Assembly: GCF_965218915.1 (NCBI RefSeq)
Contig: NZ_OZ244708.1
Location: 1,364,001-1,428,000 of the forward strand
Length of the DNA: 64,000 nucleotides
Direction: 5' to 3'
DNA from: Novosphingopyxis sp965218915
Lineage (GTDB): Bacteria; Pseudomonadota; Alphaproteobacteria; Sphingomonadales; Sphingomonadaceae
Part shown: positions 31,832 to 40,574 of the stretch, in pieces
How positions within the stretch are numbered: the first letter of the stretch is position 1
Layout: the number at the start of each line of letters is the position of its first letter
Position numbers and translations under genes: made by a program
Notes under the pieces: generated by a model
Told to the model about the DNA's origin: nothing
Seen by the model: only the letters and a program-made list of their open reading frames with translations
Databases searched by the model: none

Positions 31832-32436
31832 CAGTTTCCTCCCGAGCTGCCGGCATTGCCATTGCGCCAGGCCTCGACGGGGCGGACGGCCCGCGAACTG
31901 TCATGGCCATGATCGTCCTGCCCGCGAACCAAATCCTCGGGGTCCGCGATCATCGCGGCGAGGTTGCTGTTGGTGGCGCAGCCATAATTGCTGTGATTGC
32001 CGCCGTCATAATTGGCCTCGCTCTTCTTGCTCCAGTCGGGGCAGGAGGGAACGCTCGCGGTCGAGCGGGTAAGCACGACGCGGACGGTGCCGGGCACCAC
32101 GGCGCCGGCCGTCACCGGAGCCGTTTGCGCCACCTGCACGTCAAAGTCCGCCGCGACGTCGGCCACCGCGGCCTCGGTCGATGCATCGCCATAGCCCGAT
32201 CCGTAATCGATCGCCACGCGGTCGCCATAGCCGGCGCCGAGCGAGGTCATCCATTCACCGAGACGTTGGCGTTCGGCGGGGGCCAATCCGCCCCCGGCGT
32301 TGAGGTCGATTGCGTAATTGGCGCGCGTGACCACCGGCTGATGGACCGAATACACCGTGCGATTGATGTGATTTCCGCTGCAGGCGGCGAGCGACAGACC
32401 GAGCGCGGCGATGGTGAGCTTGGGCATGATGTGCAT
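31831..32436 (-). CDS. cpaD: Tad pilus lipoprotein CpaD
   Basis: 201 residues if started at ATG 32436, giving lipoprotein signal MPKLTIAALGLSLAAC with lipobox LAAC. An in-frame ATG at 32469 overlaps the cpaC stop in the ATGA manner and is a real alternative with a longer n-region. The mature part carries CpaD features: YSVHQPVVTRANYAIDLNAG, LGEWMTSLGAGYGDRVAIDY, VRVVLTRSTASVPSCPDWS and NYGCATNSNLAAMIADPEDL followed by VRG. It is an outer-membrane partner of the CpaC secretin. Confidence 0.88.
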   Translation of the reverse strand: MHIMPKLTIAALGLSLAACSGNHINRTVYSVHQPVVTRANYAIDLNAGGGLAPAERQRLGEWMTSLGAGYGDRVAIDYGSGYGDASTEAAVADVAADFDVQVAQTAPVTAGAVVPGTVRVVLTRSTASVPSCPDWSKKSEANYDGGNHSNYGCATNSNLAAMIADPEDLVRGQDDHGHDSSRAVRPVEAWRNGNAGSSGGN

Positions 32437-32465
32437 GTGGTAAAAGCCTTTTTGCCTGTCCGAAA

Positions 32466-34064
32466 TCATTCGAAGCTGAAGCCGGGTGCGGCGCCGGAGT
32501 CATCGTTGCCGGCTCGCGCCGATGATGGCGGCGCGGAGTCTCCGACGACCGGACCGGCCGGCGCCTCGGGTGCGATCGTCGGCATCGGGCGGGTGGCGCC
32601 GCTGACGCCATCGGATTGCCGGTTGAGCAGCAGACGCTGCGCGTCGTTCGGGCTCTGATAGCCATCGGTGGGCAGCACGATCTCGTGATCGGAGACCGGC
32701 TCGACGAGATAGGGCGTGACGATGATCATCAATTCGGTCTCGTTGCGCCGCCAGCCATTCGATTTGAACAGATTGCCGAGGATCGGAATGTCGCCTGCGC
32801 CCGGCAGCTTTTCAACCGAACTGGTCGAGCTGTTGCTGAGAAGGCCCGCGATCATGAAGCTTTGGCCCGAACCCAGTTCGACCGTCGTTTCCGCACGCCG
32901 GGTGATGATCGCGGGTATCTCGGTGCCGCCGAAGCGCACGGCGCCGACGCTGGAAATGTCGGACACTTCCGGGCGGACGCGCAGCGAGATGCGGCCGTTG
33001 GCGAGCACCGTCGGCGTATACTGGAGCTGGACGCCGTAGTTGCGGAATTCCACGCTGGTCGATCCGAGGCCGTTGCTGATCGGGATCGGAAACTCGCCGC
33101 CGGCAAGAAACTCGGCGGTTTCCCCCGAAACCGTGGTGAGGTTCGGCTCGGCGAGGGTGGAGATCAATCCTGCCGTTTCCGACAGGTCGAGCGCGGCGGC
33201 GACGTCGAGGCCGAACAACCGGCCCGCCGCCTGGAGCACATTGGTGCCGCTCGGGATCTTGAAATTGTAATTGGTGCCCCCGCCGGTCACGAACCTGCCG
33301 GTCGATGGATCGAAGGGCAGGCTGATGCTGCCCGCCGGAAGGCCGAATTGCGAAGAGGCATCCAGCACGGGGAGGCCCGCTGTCGAGGAGTCGCCGATAT
33401 CGACGAAATCGCGTCCACGCGTCACGCCGAACAGGAAGCCGCCACTGGTATCGCGGGTGGCGAGGTTGCCGTTGATCTGCTTGGCGAGCGAACGGCTGAC
33501 TTCGGCGATGCGCACGCGCAGATTGACCTGCAGCGGCGTCTTGGTGCGGATGCGGCTGACGACCTGGCTGGTGTCGCCGACGAACGCCTGGACGAGGCGC
33601 TCGGCCTCGGCCGCATCCTCGGGATTGGCGACGGTGCCGGTGAGCAGCGTCACGCCGTTCAGACTGTTGGTCTGGAGCGTCGCCTCCGGCATCGCCAGCT
33701 GAAGCATCTGATCGATCGTCTCGATGTTGCGGCCGGTACGGATGATGGCGCTGTAGACGGTCTTGCCCGCGGCATTGGTGGCGTAAAATGTGGTTTCGCC
33801 AGTCGCCTTGCCGAACAGATAGAGCTGGCGCGGGTTGGTGACCTGCACGTCGGCGATGCTCGGATCGGCGACGAAAACGTCGGTAATGCTGGAGGGCAGG
33901 TTCACCTGCTCGCCGCGTCCCACCGAAAGCGTGACCGTTCGGGTCGGCCGGTCGGTTTGCTGGGCGGCGGCTGGGGCCGAAGCCAGCAAGGCCGGCGCGG
34001 CGATGGCGGCCGCGGCGAGCGCGAGCAGCGCCGAGCCGGATCCCATGCGAAGAAACGTGATCAT
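32466..34064 (-). CDS. cpaC: Tad pilus outer-membrane secretin CpaC/RcpA
   Basis: 532 residues from ATG 34064, with GGAGA ahead and a signal peptide ending ASAPAAAQQ. The N-terminal pilus-secretin domain (VTLSVGRGEQVNLPSSITDV, VADPSIADVQV, YLFGKATGETTFYA) is followed by a BON-like piece (LTGTVANPEDAAEAERLVQA) and the secretin core (LISTLAEPNLTTVSGETAEF, FLAGGEFPIP, GVQLQYTPTV, GDIPILGNLFKS, ELMIIVTPYLVEP). It forms the ring through which the pilus leaves the cell. Four bases separate it from cpaB. Confidence 0.95.
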   Translation of the reverse strand: MITFLRMGSGSALLALAAAAIAAPALLASAPAAAQQTDRPTRTVTLSVGRGEQVNLPSSITDVFVADPSIADVQVTNPRQLYLFGKATGETTFYATNAAGKTVYSAIIRTGRNIETIDQMLQLAMPEATLQTNSLNGVTLLTGTVANPEDAAEAERLVQAFVGDTSQVVSRIRTKTPLQVNLRVRIAEVSRSLAKQINGNLATRDTSGGFLFGVTRGRDFVDIGDSSTAGLPVLDASSQFGLPAGSISLPFDPSTGRFVTGGGTNYNFKIPSGTNVLQAAGRLFGLDVAAALDLSETAGLISTLAEPNLTTVSGETAEFLAGGEFPIPISNGLGSTSVEFRNYGVQLQYTPTVLANGRISLRVRPEVSDISSVGAVRFGGTEIPAIITRRAETTVELGSGQSFMIAGLLSNSSTSSVEKLPGAGDIPILGNLFKSNGWRRNETELMIIVTPYLVEPVSDHEIVLPTDGYQSPNDAQRLLLNRQSDGVSGATRPMPTIAPEAPAGPVVGDSAPPSSARAGNDDSGAAPGFSFE

Positions 34065-34068
34065 CTGC

Positions 34069-35079
34069 TTATCTCCGCTCGAACGTGACGGTGGTGGAGC
34101 TGTTGCCGCGAGCGACATTGACGACCGGGCCCTTGGCCTCCTCGGCCTCTTTCTCGATCTCTTTCTTCTCCGGCGCGGTCTGCGGCGGGATGCTGCGGCG
34201 CTGGAAGCGCGACACGTCGCCACCGGTCGAATAGCTCGACTTGCCGTCGATCGGCCGCTGGGCGAGGCTGCGAAGCACGCGCTCCTCTTCCTCCGGATCG
34301 TTGGTGGCCGGTACCTTGATCGAGCCGGACGCGATCGCTTCCTCCAGATCGGCGGAACTGTCGGCGAGCGAGCGCAACGACAGGCTGATCGTGCCGATGG
34401 TCTGGGCCACCGTGACCTTTTCCGCGATGCGCGGCGTCGCCTCGAGCGTTACCAGCTGATAACCGGTCGCGATGGTCTTGCCGTTTTCGTCGACGGTCGG
34501 TTCGGTGCGCTGATCGGTGGCGAGCACGCGCAGGTTCCGGATGATCGTCTCGGACACCTTGAGCGGCTTGTTGGTCGAATTCTCGACCGCCACGCCGTCG
34601 ACATTCTGCGTCAGGACGAGGTCCACGCGGTCGCCGGGAAAGATGAAGCCAGCGACTCCGGTCAGGCCGGACACGGGGACCGTGACCGCCCGCATGCCGG
34701 GGCCGAGCGCCGCGGCGAGGAACCCGCGGTCGCCGGGCGAAACCAGCGCGCCCTGGGTGATCGGTTCGCCGGCGGTAATCGCATGGCGAACCACGGTGCC
34801 CGGCAGCGAGCTGATATCCACACCGCCCTCGGCACCTTCGACGAAATAAGCCTCGGTCACCATCTCCGCGGGCCAGGGCTGATAACGAAAACTGTCGGCG
34901 GTGATGATCGTGCCGACCGGCATGGCGCGGGTGGCGACGAGCACCTTGGGTCCGGTCGGCTGCGCGGCCGCCTGCGTTTCCGGCGCCGCCGATCCCATGA
35001 AAAGGCTTCGTGCCATGAACGCGGCGATGGCTGCAACGAACAGCGCGCCGACGAGCAAAATCAGTTTTCTCTTGTCCAT
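34069..35079 (-). CDS. cpaB: Tad pilus assembly protein CpaB/RcpC
   Basis: 336 residues. One N-terminal membrane helix (LILLVGALFVAAIAAFMA), then a SAF domain at about residues 45-110 (VLVATRAMPVGTIITADSFR, AGEPITQGALV) and the RcpC domain with RAVTVPVSGLTGVAGFIFPG and DRVDLVL near 130-155. CpaB is thought to help secretin gating or bind peptidoglycan through SAF. The C-terminal ~50 residues are Lys/Glu-rich and probably disordered. Confidence 0.93.
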   Translation of the reverse strand: MDKRKLILLVGALFVAAIAAFMARSLFMGSAAPETQAAAQPTGPKVLVATRAMPVGTIITADSFRYQPWPAEMVTEAYFVEGAEGGVDISSLPGTVVRHAITAGEPITQGALVSPGDRGFLAAALGPGMRAVTVPVSGLTGVAGFIFPGDRVDLVLTQNVDGVAVENSTNKPLKVSETIIRNLRVLATDQRTEPTVDENGKTIATGYQLVTLEATPRIAEKVTVAQTIGTISLSLRSLADSSADLEEAIASGSIKVPATNDPEEEERVLRSLAQRPIDGKSSYSTGGDVSRFQRRSIPPQTAPEKKEIEKEAEEAKGPVVNVARGNSSTTVTFERR

Positions 35080-35126
35080 GACGCCTAGTGTCTCCCTGAA
35101 GGCCCCTTTCGGTCAGCTTGGACCCA

Positions 35127-35600
35127 TCAGCCAAACTGGTTAAAATATCGTTCACCGCATATGATCAGACCGGCCATCGCGATGGCGACTCCATAGGGTA
35201 TGCGTGCCTGGCCCGGCCGCTCGCGCAGACGATGTTCGAACCAGAAAATTGCGGTCACCGCCACGCCCAGCAATGTCGCGTAGAGCAGCATGCGGGTGGT
35301 GATCACCCAGTCGAACCACAAAGCCAGCGCGGTGAACAATTTCACGTCGCCGCCGCCCATTACGCGCAGATAGAAAAAGACGGAGAACAGGAGGAACACC
35401 AATATGGCCGCGATCAGATGGACGACCATGTCCGGCCACAGCTGCTGACCGGTGGCGATCCACCATAGTGGCGCGCCCACGGCGATCGGCAGCACGATCT
35501 TGTTGTAGATCTTGCGATCGCGGATGTCGGTGACGATCGTCACCAGCAGCGCGATTGCCAAGGCTGCGAGCAGACCGTAAGCGAAGACTTCCCCTGTCAT
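35127..35600 (-). CDS. cpaA: Prepilin peptidase CpaA (TadV type)
   Basis: 157 residues from ATG 35600, short A24-family peptidase without the methylase domain. Both catalytic aspartates are visible: TDIRDRKIYN after the first helix and the GxGD-type motif MGGGDVKLF near 85. Several hydrophobic helices follow. It cleaves the leader of Flp pilins. It is the first gene of the minus-strand operon as seen here; the flp pilin gene that usually precedes cpaA is missing, and a divergent hydrolase begins 31 bases away. Confidence 0.9.
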   Translation of the reverse strand: MTGEVFAYGLLAALAIALLVTIVTDIRDRKIYNKIVLPIAVGAPLWWIATGQQLWPDMVVHLIAAILVFLLFSVFFYLRVMGGGDVKLFTALALWFDWVITTRMLLYATLLGVAVTAIFWFEHRLRERPGQARIPYGVAIAMAGLIICGERYFNQFG

Positions 35601-35631
35601 TTCCCACGCATTAACCAGCACTGCTTGCCAA

Positions 35632-36567
35632 ATGGTAACCATCGATCGCAGAGCCATCCCCGACGCCGCCGTGGAAAGCCGCTGGCAAGCTGCCGATGGC
35701 TGGGACATCCGCCGGATCGACTGGCGCGCGGATAGCCCCAAGGGCTCGATCCTGTTCCTGCCTGGGCGCGGCGACATCTATGAGAAATATCTCGAGACCC
35801 TGCACGGATTCTGGGCGGACGGCTGGAGCGTTACTGCGAGCGACTGGCGCGGGCAGGGCGGGTCGGGGCGCTTTTCGGACGAAGCCCATATCGGTCATGT
35901 CGACGATTTCGCGACCTGGATCGCCGATCTCGCCGGTTTCTGGAAGCGCTGGAAGGCCGAAACGAGCGCGCCGCATGTGCTGATCGGCCACAGCATGGGC
36001 GGCCATCTGGCGCTGCGCGCACTGGCCGAACGCGCGGTCGATCCCGACGCGGCGATCCTGAGCGCGCCGATGCTGGGCATTCGTGCCGGCGGCGTGCCGA
36101 GCTGGATCGGCCATGCCTATGCCTGGCTTATGAACCGCATGGGCGATCCGACGCGCGCGGCGTGGAAGGTGAGTGAGAAGCCGGGCGCGTCGGCCACGCT
36201 GCGCCACAAGCTCTTGACCCATGACAAGGCGCGCTACGACGACGAGCCGGGCTGGTGGGAGTTGCGCCCCGAGCTGAAAATGGGTCCGGCCAGCTGGGGC
36301 TGGGTCGAGCGCGCGATGGCTTCCACGCGGCGGCTCGAACGGCCGGGTATGCTCGAAGCGATCGACACGCCGATCCTGATCCTCGCCACCACCGCCGACC
36401 AGCTGGTCGATACCAAACGCATCGTCGCCGACGCCGCGCGGCTTCCCGACGCCGAGTTGAAGCTGTTCGGCGATGAAGCCGCGCACGAGCTCCTGCGCGA
36501 AGCCGATCCGGTGCGCGGCCAGGTGATCGCGGCGATCGACGATTTCCTGGAGCGACGGCTGAAGTGA
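35632..36567 (+). CDS. Alpha/beta hydrolase, lysophospholipase/monoglyceride-lipase-like
   Basis: 311 residues. The nucleophile elbow GHSMGG places the catalytic serine at S121; DWRGQGGSGRF (about 71-81) is the Hydrolase_4 signature after strand 3, LILATTADQLVDTKR holds the probable acid and GDEAAHELL the catalytic histidine. This pattern is the serine-aminopeptidase S33/PldB group, cytosolic here as no signal is seen. Its stop overlaps the GTG of the FAD oxidoreductase (GTGA), indicating joint translation, though no shared pathway is obvious. Confidence 0.88.
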   Translation: MVTIDRRAIPDAAVESRWQAADGWDIRRIDWRADSPKGSILFLPGRGDIYEKYLETLHGFWADGWSVTASDWRGQGGSGRFSDEAHIGHVDDFATWIADLAGFWKRWKAETSAPHVLIGHSMGGHLALRALAERAVDPDAAILSAPMLGIRAGGVPSWIGHAYAWLMNRMGDPTRAAWKVSEKPGASATLRHKLLTHDKARYDDEPGWWELRPELKMGPASWGWVERAMASTRRLERPGMLEAIDTPILILATTADQLVDTKRIVADAARLPDAELKLFGDEAAHELLREADPVRGQVIAAIDDFLERRLK

Positions 36568-37685
36568 GTCGATACGACGTCGCGATCGTCGGCGCCGGGA
36601 TTGCCGGGGCCAGCCTCGCCGCCGCGCTGGCGCCGCACCGCTCGGTGCTGCTGCTCGAGGCGGAAGACCGGCCCGGCTATCACAGCACCGGGCGGTCGGC
36701 GGCGTTCTGGACCGAAAGCTATGGCGGACCCGGCATCCAGCCGCTCACCAGCGCGTCGTTCGAAGCGCTTTCGGAAGGGGGGTTTCTGAAACCGCGCGGC
36801 GCGCTGCATCTGGCGGAGGCCGCGGACGGCGGTTCGGTGGACCGTTTTGTCGGCCAATTCGCCGGCAGCGGTGTGCGGCTGACGCGGCTCGATCGCGCGG
36901 ATCTGGAGCGCCGCGTGCCCGGCATCCGCCCCGGCTGGAGCGAGGGCGTATGGGAGCCCGATTGCCACGATATCGACGTCGCCGCCCTCCACGCCTCCTA
37001 TTTGAGGCAGGCCAGGGCGGCCGCGGCGGCGCTGCAGTGCCGCGCCGCTTTGCTCGAGGCGAAGTGGTCGCGTGGCCGTTGGTGGATCGAGACCCCCGCC
37101 GGTTCGTTCGAGGCTGCTTTGCTGATCAATGCGGCCGGTGCCTGGGCGGACGAGGTGGCGCTGCGCAGTTCGGTGCGCCCTTGCGAGATTCGGCCCTATC
37201 GCCGCAGTATTGCACAGCTGCGGATAATCCCTGACGCGCCCGCCGATCTGCCACTGGTGCTGGGGCTCGATGGGAGCTTCTACTTCAAGCCCGAGCCGGG
37301 CGGGCGGCTCTGGCTCAGCCCGCATGACGAAACCCTCGCACCGCCGGGCGATGCGGCACCGGAGGAAATGGATATCGCACGCGCGATCCAGCGGTTGGGC
37401 ACGGTGGTCGATTGGCGCGTCGCGGCGGTCGAGCACCGCTGGGCGGGTCTCAGGAGCTTCGCGCCGGACCGGCTTCCGGTCATCGGTTTCGCGCCCGATG
37501 CGCCCGCGTTTTTCTGGTTCGCGGGGCAGGGCGGCTTCGGCATCCAGACCGCGCCTGCGGCGGCGGCGCTGGCGGCGGGCCTGATCCTGCCAGGACCCGA
37601 TGCCGAACTGCCCCCCGGAGTCGATCCGCGGCTCTATGCGCCTAACCGCTTTCATCGTCACGGCGGAGCGCAAAACGAAAGGTGA
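36564..37685 (+). CDS. FAD-dependent oxidoreductase, DAO family
   Basis: 373 residues, GTG start overlapping the previous stop. The N-terminal dinucleotide site is VAIVGAGIAGASLAAALAP (residues 5-23), followed by LLLEAEDRPGYHSTGRSAAF, the DAO-family flavin contact. LINAAGAWADEVA near 190 and the C-terminal LPVIGFAPDAPAFFWFAGQG close the FAD fold. The type (GYHSTGRSAA, FAGQGGFGIQTAP) resembles glycine/D-amino-acid oxidase-like dehydrogenases. The substrate is unknown. Confidence 0.88.
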   Translation: MSRYDVAIVGAGIAGASLAAALAPHRSVLLLEAEDRPGYHSTGRSAAFWTESYGGPGIQPLTSASFEALSEGGFLKPRGALHLAEAADGGSVDRFVGQFAGSGVRLTRLDRADLERRVPGIRPGWSEGVWEPDCHDIDVAALHASYLRQARAAAAALQCRAALLEAKWSRGRWWIETPAGSFEAALLINAAGAWADEVALRSSVRPCEIRPYRRSIAQLRIIPDAPADLPLVLGLDGSFYFKPEPGGRLWLSPHDETLAPPGDAAPEEMDIARAIQRLGTVVDWRVAAVEHRWAGLRSFAPDRLPVIGFAPDAPAFFWFAGQGGFGIQTAPAAAALAAGLILPGPDAELPPGVDPRLYAPNRFHRHGGAQNER

Positions 37686-37993
37686 CAGAGGTGACAATGC
37701 GTATCCGGGGAATTGGGTCGAACCGTGAGTTGTGAGCGACGAGCGGTGCGGTGATATAGTGGAGGACCGGCTTGGTTTCGAACATCGTAAACCGGAACAT
37801 AGCAGAAACATTCTGCATATGACAGCCTTTTCAGCTATCGTCAGTGCCTCGGTTTCAACTTGCAGCTTCCATCGCCTCCTCCCGCTCGGGCGGGAAAGGA
37901 TAGGTAGTGTTGGATCAAATCGTCATATATTCCTTCGAATGAGAAATTTCGTTCCCGCATATCTTTCTTGAAGATCAACTCGTCCCCGGCCGC
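37686..37993. other. 308-bp gap between convergent genes, no gene seen
   Basis: AT-richer than its surroundings and between the ends of a plus-strand and a minus-strand gene, so no promoter is required. It contains a partial family D hairpin (CTCCCGCTCGGGCGGG plus AAAGGATAG at 37879-37903). A 79-codon open frame here (37732-37971) lacks any family likeness or ribosome site and is not called. Confidence 0.55.
37879..37903. repeat. Family D terminal hairpin, fragment
   Basis: CTCCCGCTCGGGCGGG followed by AAAGGATAG matches the opening hairpin and GGATAC of the family D elements with two differences. The rest of the element is missing, so it is a remnant. Confidence 0.55.
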
Positions 37994-38461
37994 TCAATCC
38001 AGCGCGTCGTAATCGGGCTTGGGCGGTCCGGCCGCTTCGTTCGCGGCGTCGCTCGCCAACCGGTCGGCCCGTTCGTTGTCGGCATGGCCGTCATGGCCTT
38101 TCACCCAAACCCATTCGATCTGGTGGGTTTCACACGCATCGAGCAGCGCGCGCCACAGATCCTCGTTGCGCACCGGCTTCTTCTGGCTGTTCTTCCACCC
38201 GTTCTTCTGCCAGCCGATCACCCAGCGGGTGATACCGTCGAGCACATATTTGCTGTCGGTGGTGACGACGACCTGACAGGGCTCGATCAGCAGCTTGAGC
38301 GCCTCGATCGCCGCGGTCAGTTCCATGCGATTGTTGGTCGTATCCGCCTCGCCGCCGGAGAGCTCCTTTTCACGGCCCTTGAAGCGCATGACCGCACCCC
38401 AGCCACCGGGGCCGGGATTGCCCTTGCAGGCGCCGTCGGTAAAAATCTCGACCGTCTTCAT
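37994..38461 (-). CDS. rnhA: Ribonuclease HI
   Basis: 155 residues, the E. coli RNase HI length. It degrades RNA in RNA-DNA hybrids. The catalytic acids fall at the expected places: D9 in EIFTDGACKGNPGPGGWG, E47 in NNRMELTAAIEAL, D69 in VTTDSKYV, and D133 in KGHDGHADNERADRLA together with the substrate histidine. The basic handle region (WQKNGWKNSQKKPVRNEDLW) is present. Its ATG overlaps the thrB stop (4 bases), as is common in the alphaproteobacterial ispH-thrB-rnhA group. Confidence 0.97.
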   Translation of the reverse strand: MKTVEIFTDGACKGNPGPGGWGAVMRFKGREKELSGGEADTTNNRMELTAAIEALKLLIEPCQVVVTTDSKYVLDGITRWVIGWQKNGWKNSQKKPVRNEDLWRALLDACETHQIEWVWVKGHDGHADNERADRLASDAANEAAGPPKPDYDALD

Positions 38462-39459
38462 GTCGATCGATCTCCTGAAAAATTGTTCGCGGCGAAGGGA
38501 TCGACCGCTTCGCCGTCCATGATCGCGCGATAAAAGTCCAGCCGACGCAGGAACGCAAGGGGGTCTTTGCGCGTCACGAGCGCGTCCGGCGGCGTGGCGA
38601 TCCAGTCATGGGCGCGGGTGAGTAGGAAGCGCAAACACGCGCCGCGCGCCAGCATCGGCAGCGCCGTCTGTTCCTCGCCGGTCAGTCCGAAACCCGTGCG
38701 ATAGGCCGTAATCAGGGCCTCGGAGACGGTTTCGTCGAAGCCCATGCCATCGGGCGCGAAGCACCATGCGGCGTGGGTGACGGCCAGATCATAAACGCGA
38801 ATATCGCGGCAGGCGAAGTAGAAATCGATGATCCCGGTAACCTCGCCGTCCAGCATCAGGACATTGTCGGGAAACAAATCGGCATGAATCGGCGCGTGCG
38901 GTAGCGTATCGGGCCATGACCGATCGGCAAGATCGAGCTCCTCATCGATCCGTTTGGCCAGGCCTGGCCGGATTGCATTGAGATCGGCGGCATCGCAGCG
39001 CTCTGCCAGTACGCGCCAGGCCCGGCGGTTCATGCTGTTGGGTCGCGACCCTTCGAAATCGGCCAGAGCCGCGTGCATTCTCGCCAGTGCCTTGCCGATG
39101 GCGGCGGCCTGTGCCGCATCGGGACGATCCGGCGAAATACCGTTCAAAAAGGCGATCAGAGCGGCGGGGCGCCCCGCGACCGGCTGCACGAAACGGCCCT
39201 CGCGATCGGGAATAAACGCCGGGACCGGCAAATCGGCAGCGGCCAGATGGCCGACCAGATCGATGAAAAAGGGCAGGTCGCCTGCGTCGACGCGGTTTTC
39301 ATAGAGCGTCAGGATGAACCGATCCTTGCTCGTCTCGACCAGGAAATTGCTGTTCTCCACCCCTTCCGCGATGCCCTTGCAGGCGCGCGGGGCGCCGACG
39401 TCGTAGCGCGCCAGCAGCGCGGCCAGATCGTCCGGCGACACATGGGTGTAGACGGCCAA
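38458..39459 (-). CDS. thrB: Homoserine kinase, aminoglycoside-phosphotransferase fold (ThrB type II)
   Basis: 333 residues. It phosphorylates homoserine for threonine synthesis. MAVYTHVSPDDLAALLARYD is the typical opening, then GIAEGVENSNFLVET with the nucleotide-binding loop, the catalytic-loop motif HADLFPDNVLM near 196 and the Mg-binding IDFYFACRD. This is the APH-like homoserine kinase of Alphaproteobacteria and Pseudomonas, unrelated to the GHMP-type E. coli ThrB. It lies 4 bases after ispH and overlaps rnhA. Confidence 0.95.
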   Translation of the reverse strand: MAVYTHVSPDDLAALLARYDVGAPRACKGIAEGVENSNFLVETSKDRFILTLYENRVDAGDLPFFIDLVGHLAAADLPVPAFIPDREGRFVQPVAGRPAALIAFLNGISPDRPDAAQAAAIGKALARMHAALADFEGSRPNSMNRRAWRVLAERCDAADLNAIRPGLAKRIDEELDLADRSWPDTLPHAPIHADLFPDNVLMLDGEVTGIIDFYFACRDIRVYDLAVTHAAWCFAPDGMGFDETVSEALITAYRTGFGLTGEEQTALPMLARGACLRFLLTRAHDWIATPPDALVTRKDPLAFLRRLDFYRAIMDGEAVDPFAANNFSGDRST

Positions 39460-39463
39460 GGCG

Positions 39464-40432
39464 TCAGGCCGCCTCGAGGCTCCGCGGCAGTTTGAAGACC
39501 ATCCGCTCCTTGACGCTTTCGATCACCTGTTCCTCGACGTCGAAGCGCTCCGCAAGCCGGTCGACCACTTCGCGCACCAGCAGTTCCGGCGCAGAGGCCC
39601 CGGCGGTGAGGCCGAGCGTGCCGACCCCTTCCAACCAGGCGAAATCGATATCGCCGCCACGTTGCACCAATTTGGCGTCGATGCCTTCGCGCTCGGCCAC
39701 TTCGACCAGCCGCAGCGAGTTGGAGCTGTTCGGCGCGCCGATTACCAGCATCAGGTCGCAGGCCGCGGCGATCGCCTTGACCGCTTCCTGGCGGTTCGAT
39801 GTCGCGTAGCAGATATCCTCGCCGCGCGGGCCGATGATCGAAGGAAAGCGTCGCTCGAGCACGGCGATGATCGCCTTGGTATCGTCGACCGACAAGGTCG
39901 TCTGGGTGAGAAAGGCGAGGTTGGCGGGATCGCGGGGCGACAGTTGCTCGGCGTCCTCCTTGGTCTCCACCAGGGTCATATTGCCTTCCGGCACCTGGCC
40001 GAACGTGCCGATCACCTCCGGATGACCCTTGTGGCCGATGAAGACGATGTGCCGCCCGGACTGAACCTGCCGCTCGGCCTGGCGGTGCACCTTGGACACC
40101 AGCGGGCAGGTCGCGTCGATATAATCGAGACCGCGCTCCGCGGCCTTGTCCGGAACCGCCTTCGGAACGCCGTGCGCGGAAAACACCACCGGCACGTCGT
40201 CGGGGACATCGTCGAGCGTTTCCACGAAGACCGCGCCCTTTTCCTTCAATGCGTCGACGACATATTTGTTGTGGACGATTTCGTGGCGGACATAGACCGG
40301 CTTGCCGTATATTTCGAGCGCGCGTTCGACGATCGTGATCGCGCGGTCCACCCCGGCGCAAAAGCCGCGCGGCGCGGCGACGAGCAGGCGCAGGGGCAGT
40401 CGGGGCGGCAGGCGTTCGGGAGATATCGTCAT
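39464..40432 (-). CDS. ispH: 4-hydroxy-3-methylbut-2-enyl diphosphate reductase
   Basis: 322 residues from ATG 40432. IspH makes IPP and DMAPP in the last step of the MEP isoprenoid pathway. The three [4Fe-4S] cysteines are C25 (APRGFCAGV), C109 (DATCPLV) and C208 (ICYATSNRQ). The substrate histidines (VRHEIVHNKYVV, FSAHGVPK) and ATSNRQEAV plus SNSLRLVEVAE are all present. Longer in-frame starts upstream have no likeness. It heads a minus-strand unit with thrB and rnhA. Confidence 0.97.
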   Translation of the reverse strand: MTISPERLPPRLPLRLLVAAPRGFCAGVDRAITIVERALEIYGKPVYVRHEIVHNKYVVDALKEKGAVFVETLDDVPDDVPVVFSAHGVPKAVPDKAAERGLDYIDATCPLVSKVHRQAERQVQSGRHIVFIGHKGHPEVIGTFGQVPEGNMTLVETKEDAEQLSPRDPANLAFLTQTTLSVDDTKAIIAVLERRFPSIIGPRGEDICYATSNRQEAVKAIAAACDLMLVIGAPNSSNSLRLVEVAEREGIDAKLVQRGGDIDFAWLEGVGTLGLTAGASAPELLVREVVDRLAERFDVEEQVIESVKERMVFKLPRSLEAA

Positions 40433-40574
40433 GGCAGGCGTCCTCGAATGATCGCACGGGGTTCGGCCGGCCAGTCGGCCAGCACGGTTGCACCCCATAT
40501 ATTGGCGGGATATGGGATCGTGAACCCCGGAGTGGCGCGAATCCTGTTGCGCGCCGCTATGAAAGGACCGATCC

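Noticed and set aside
37732..37971. 79-codon open frame between two convergent genes
   Set aside because: No ribosome site, no likeness to a protein family, and it runs through a family D repeat fragment.
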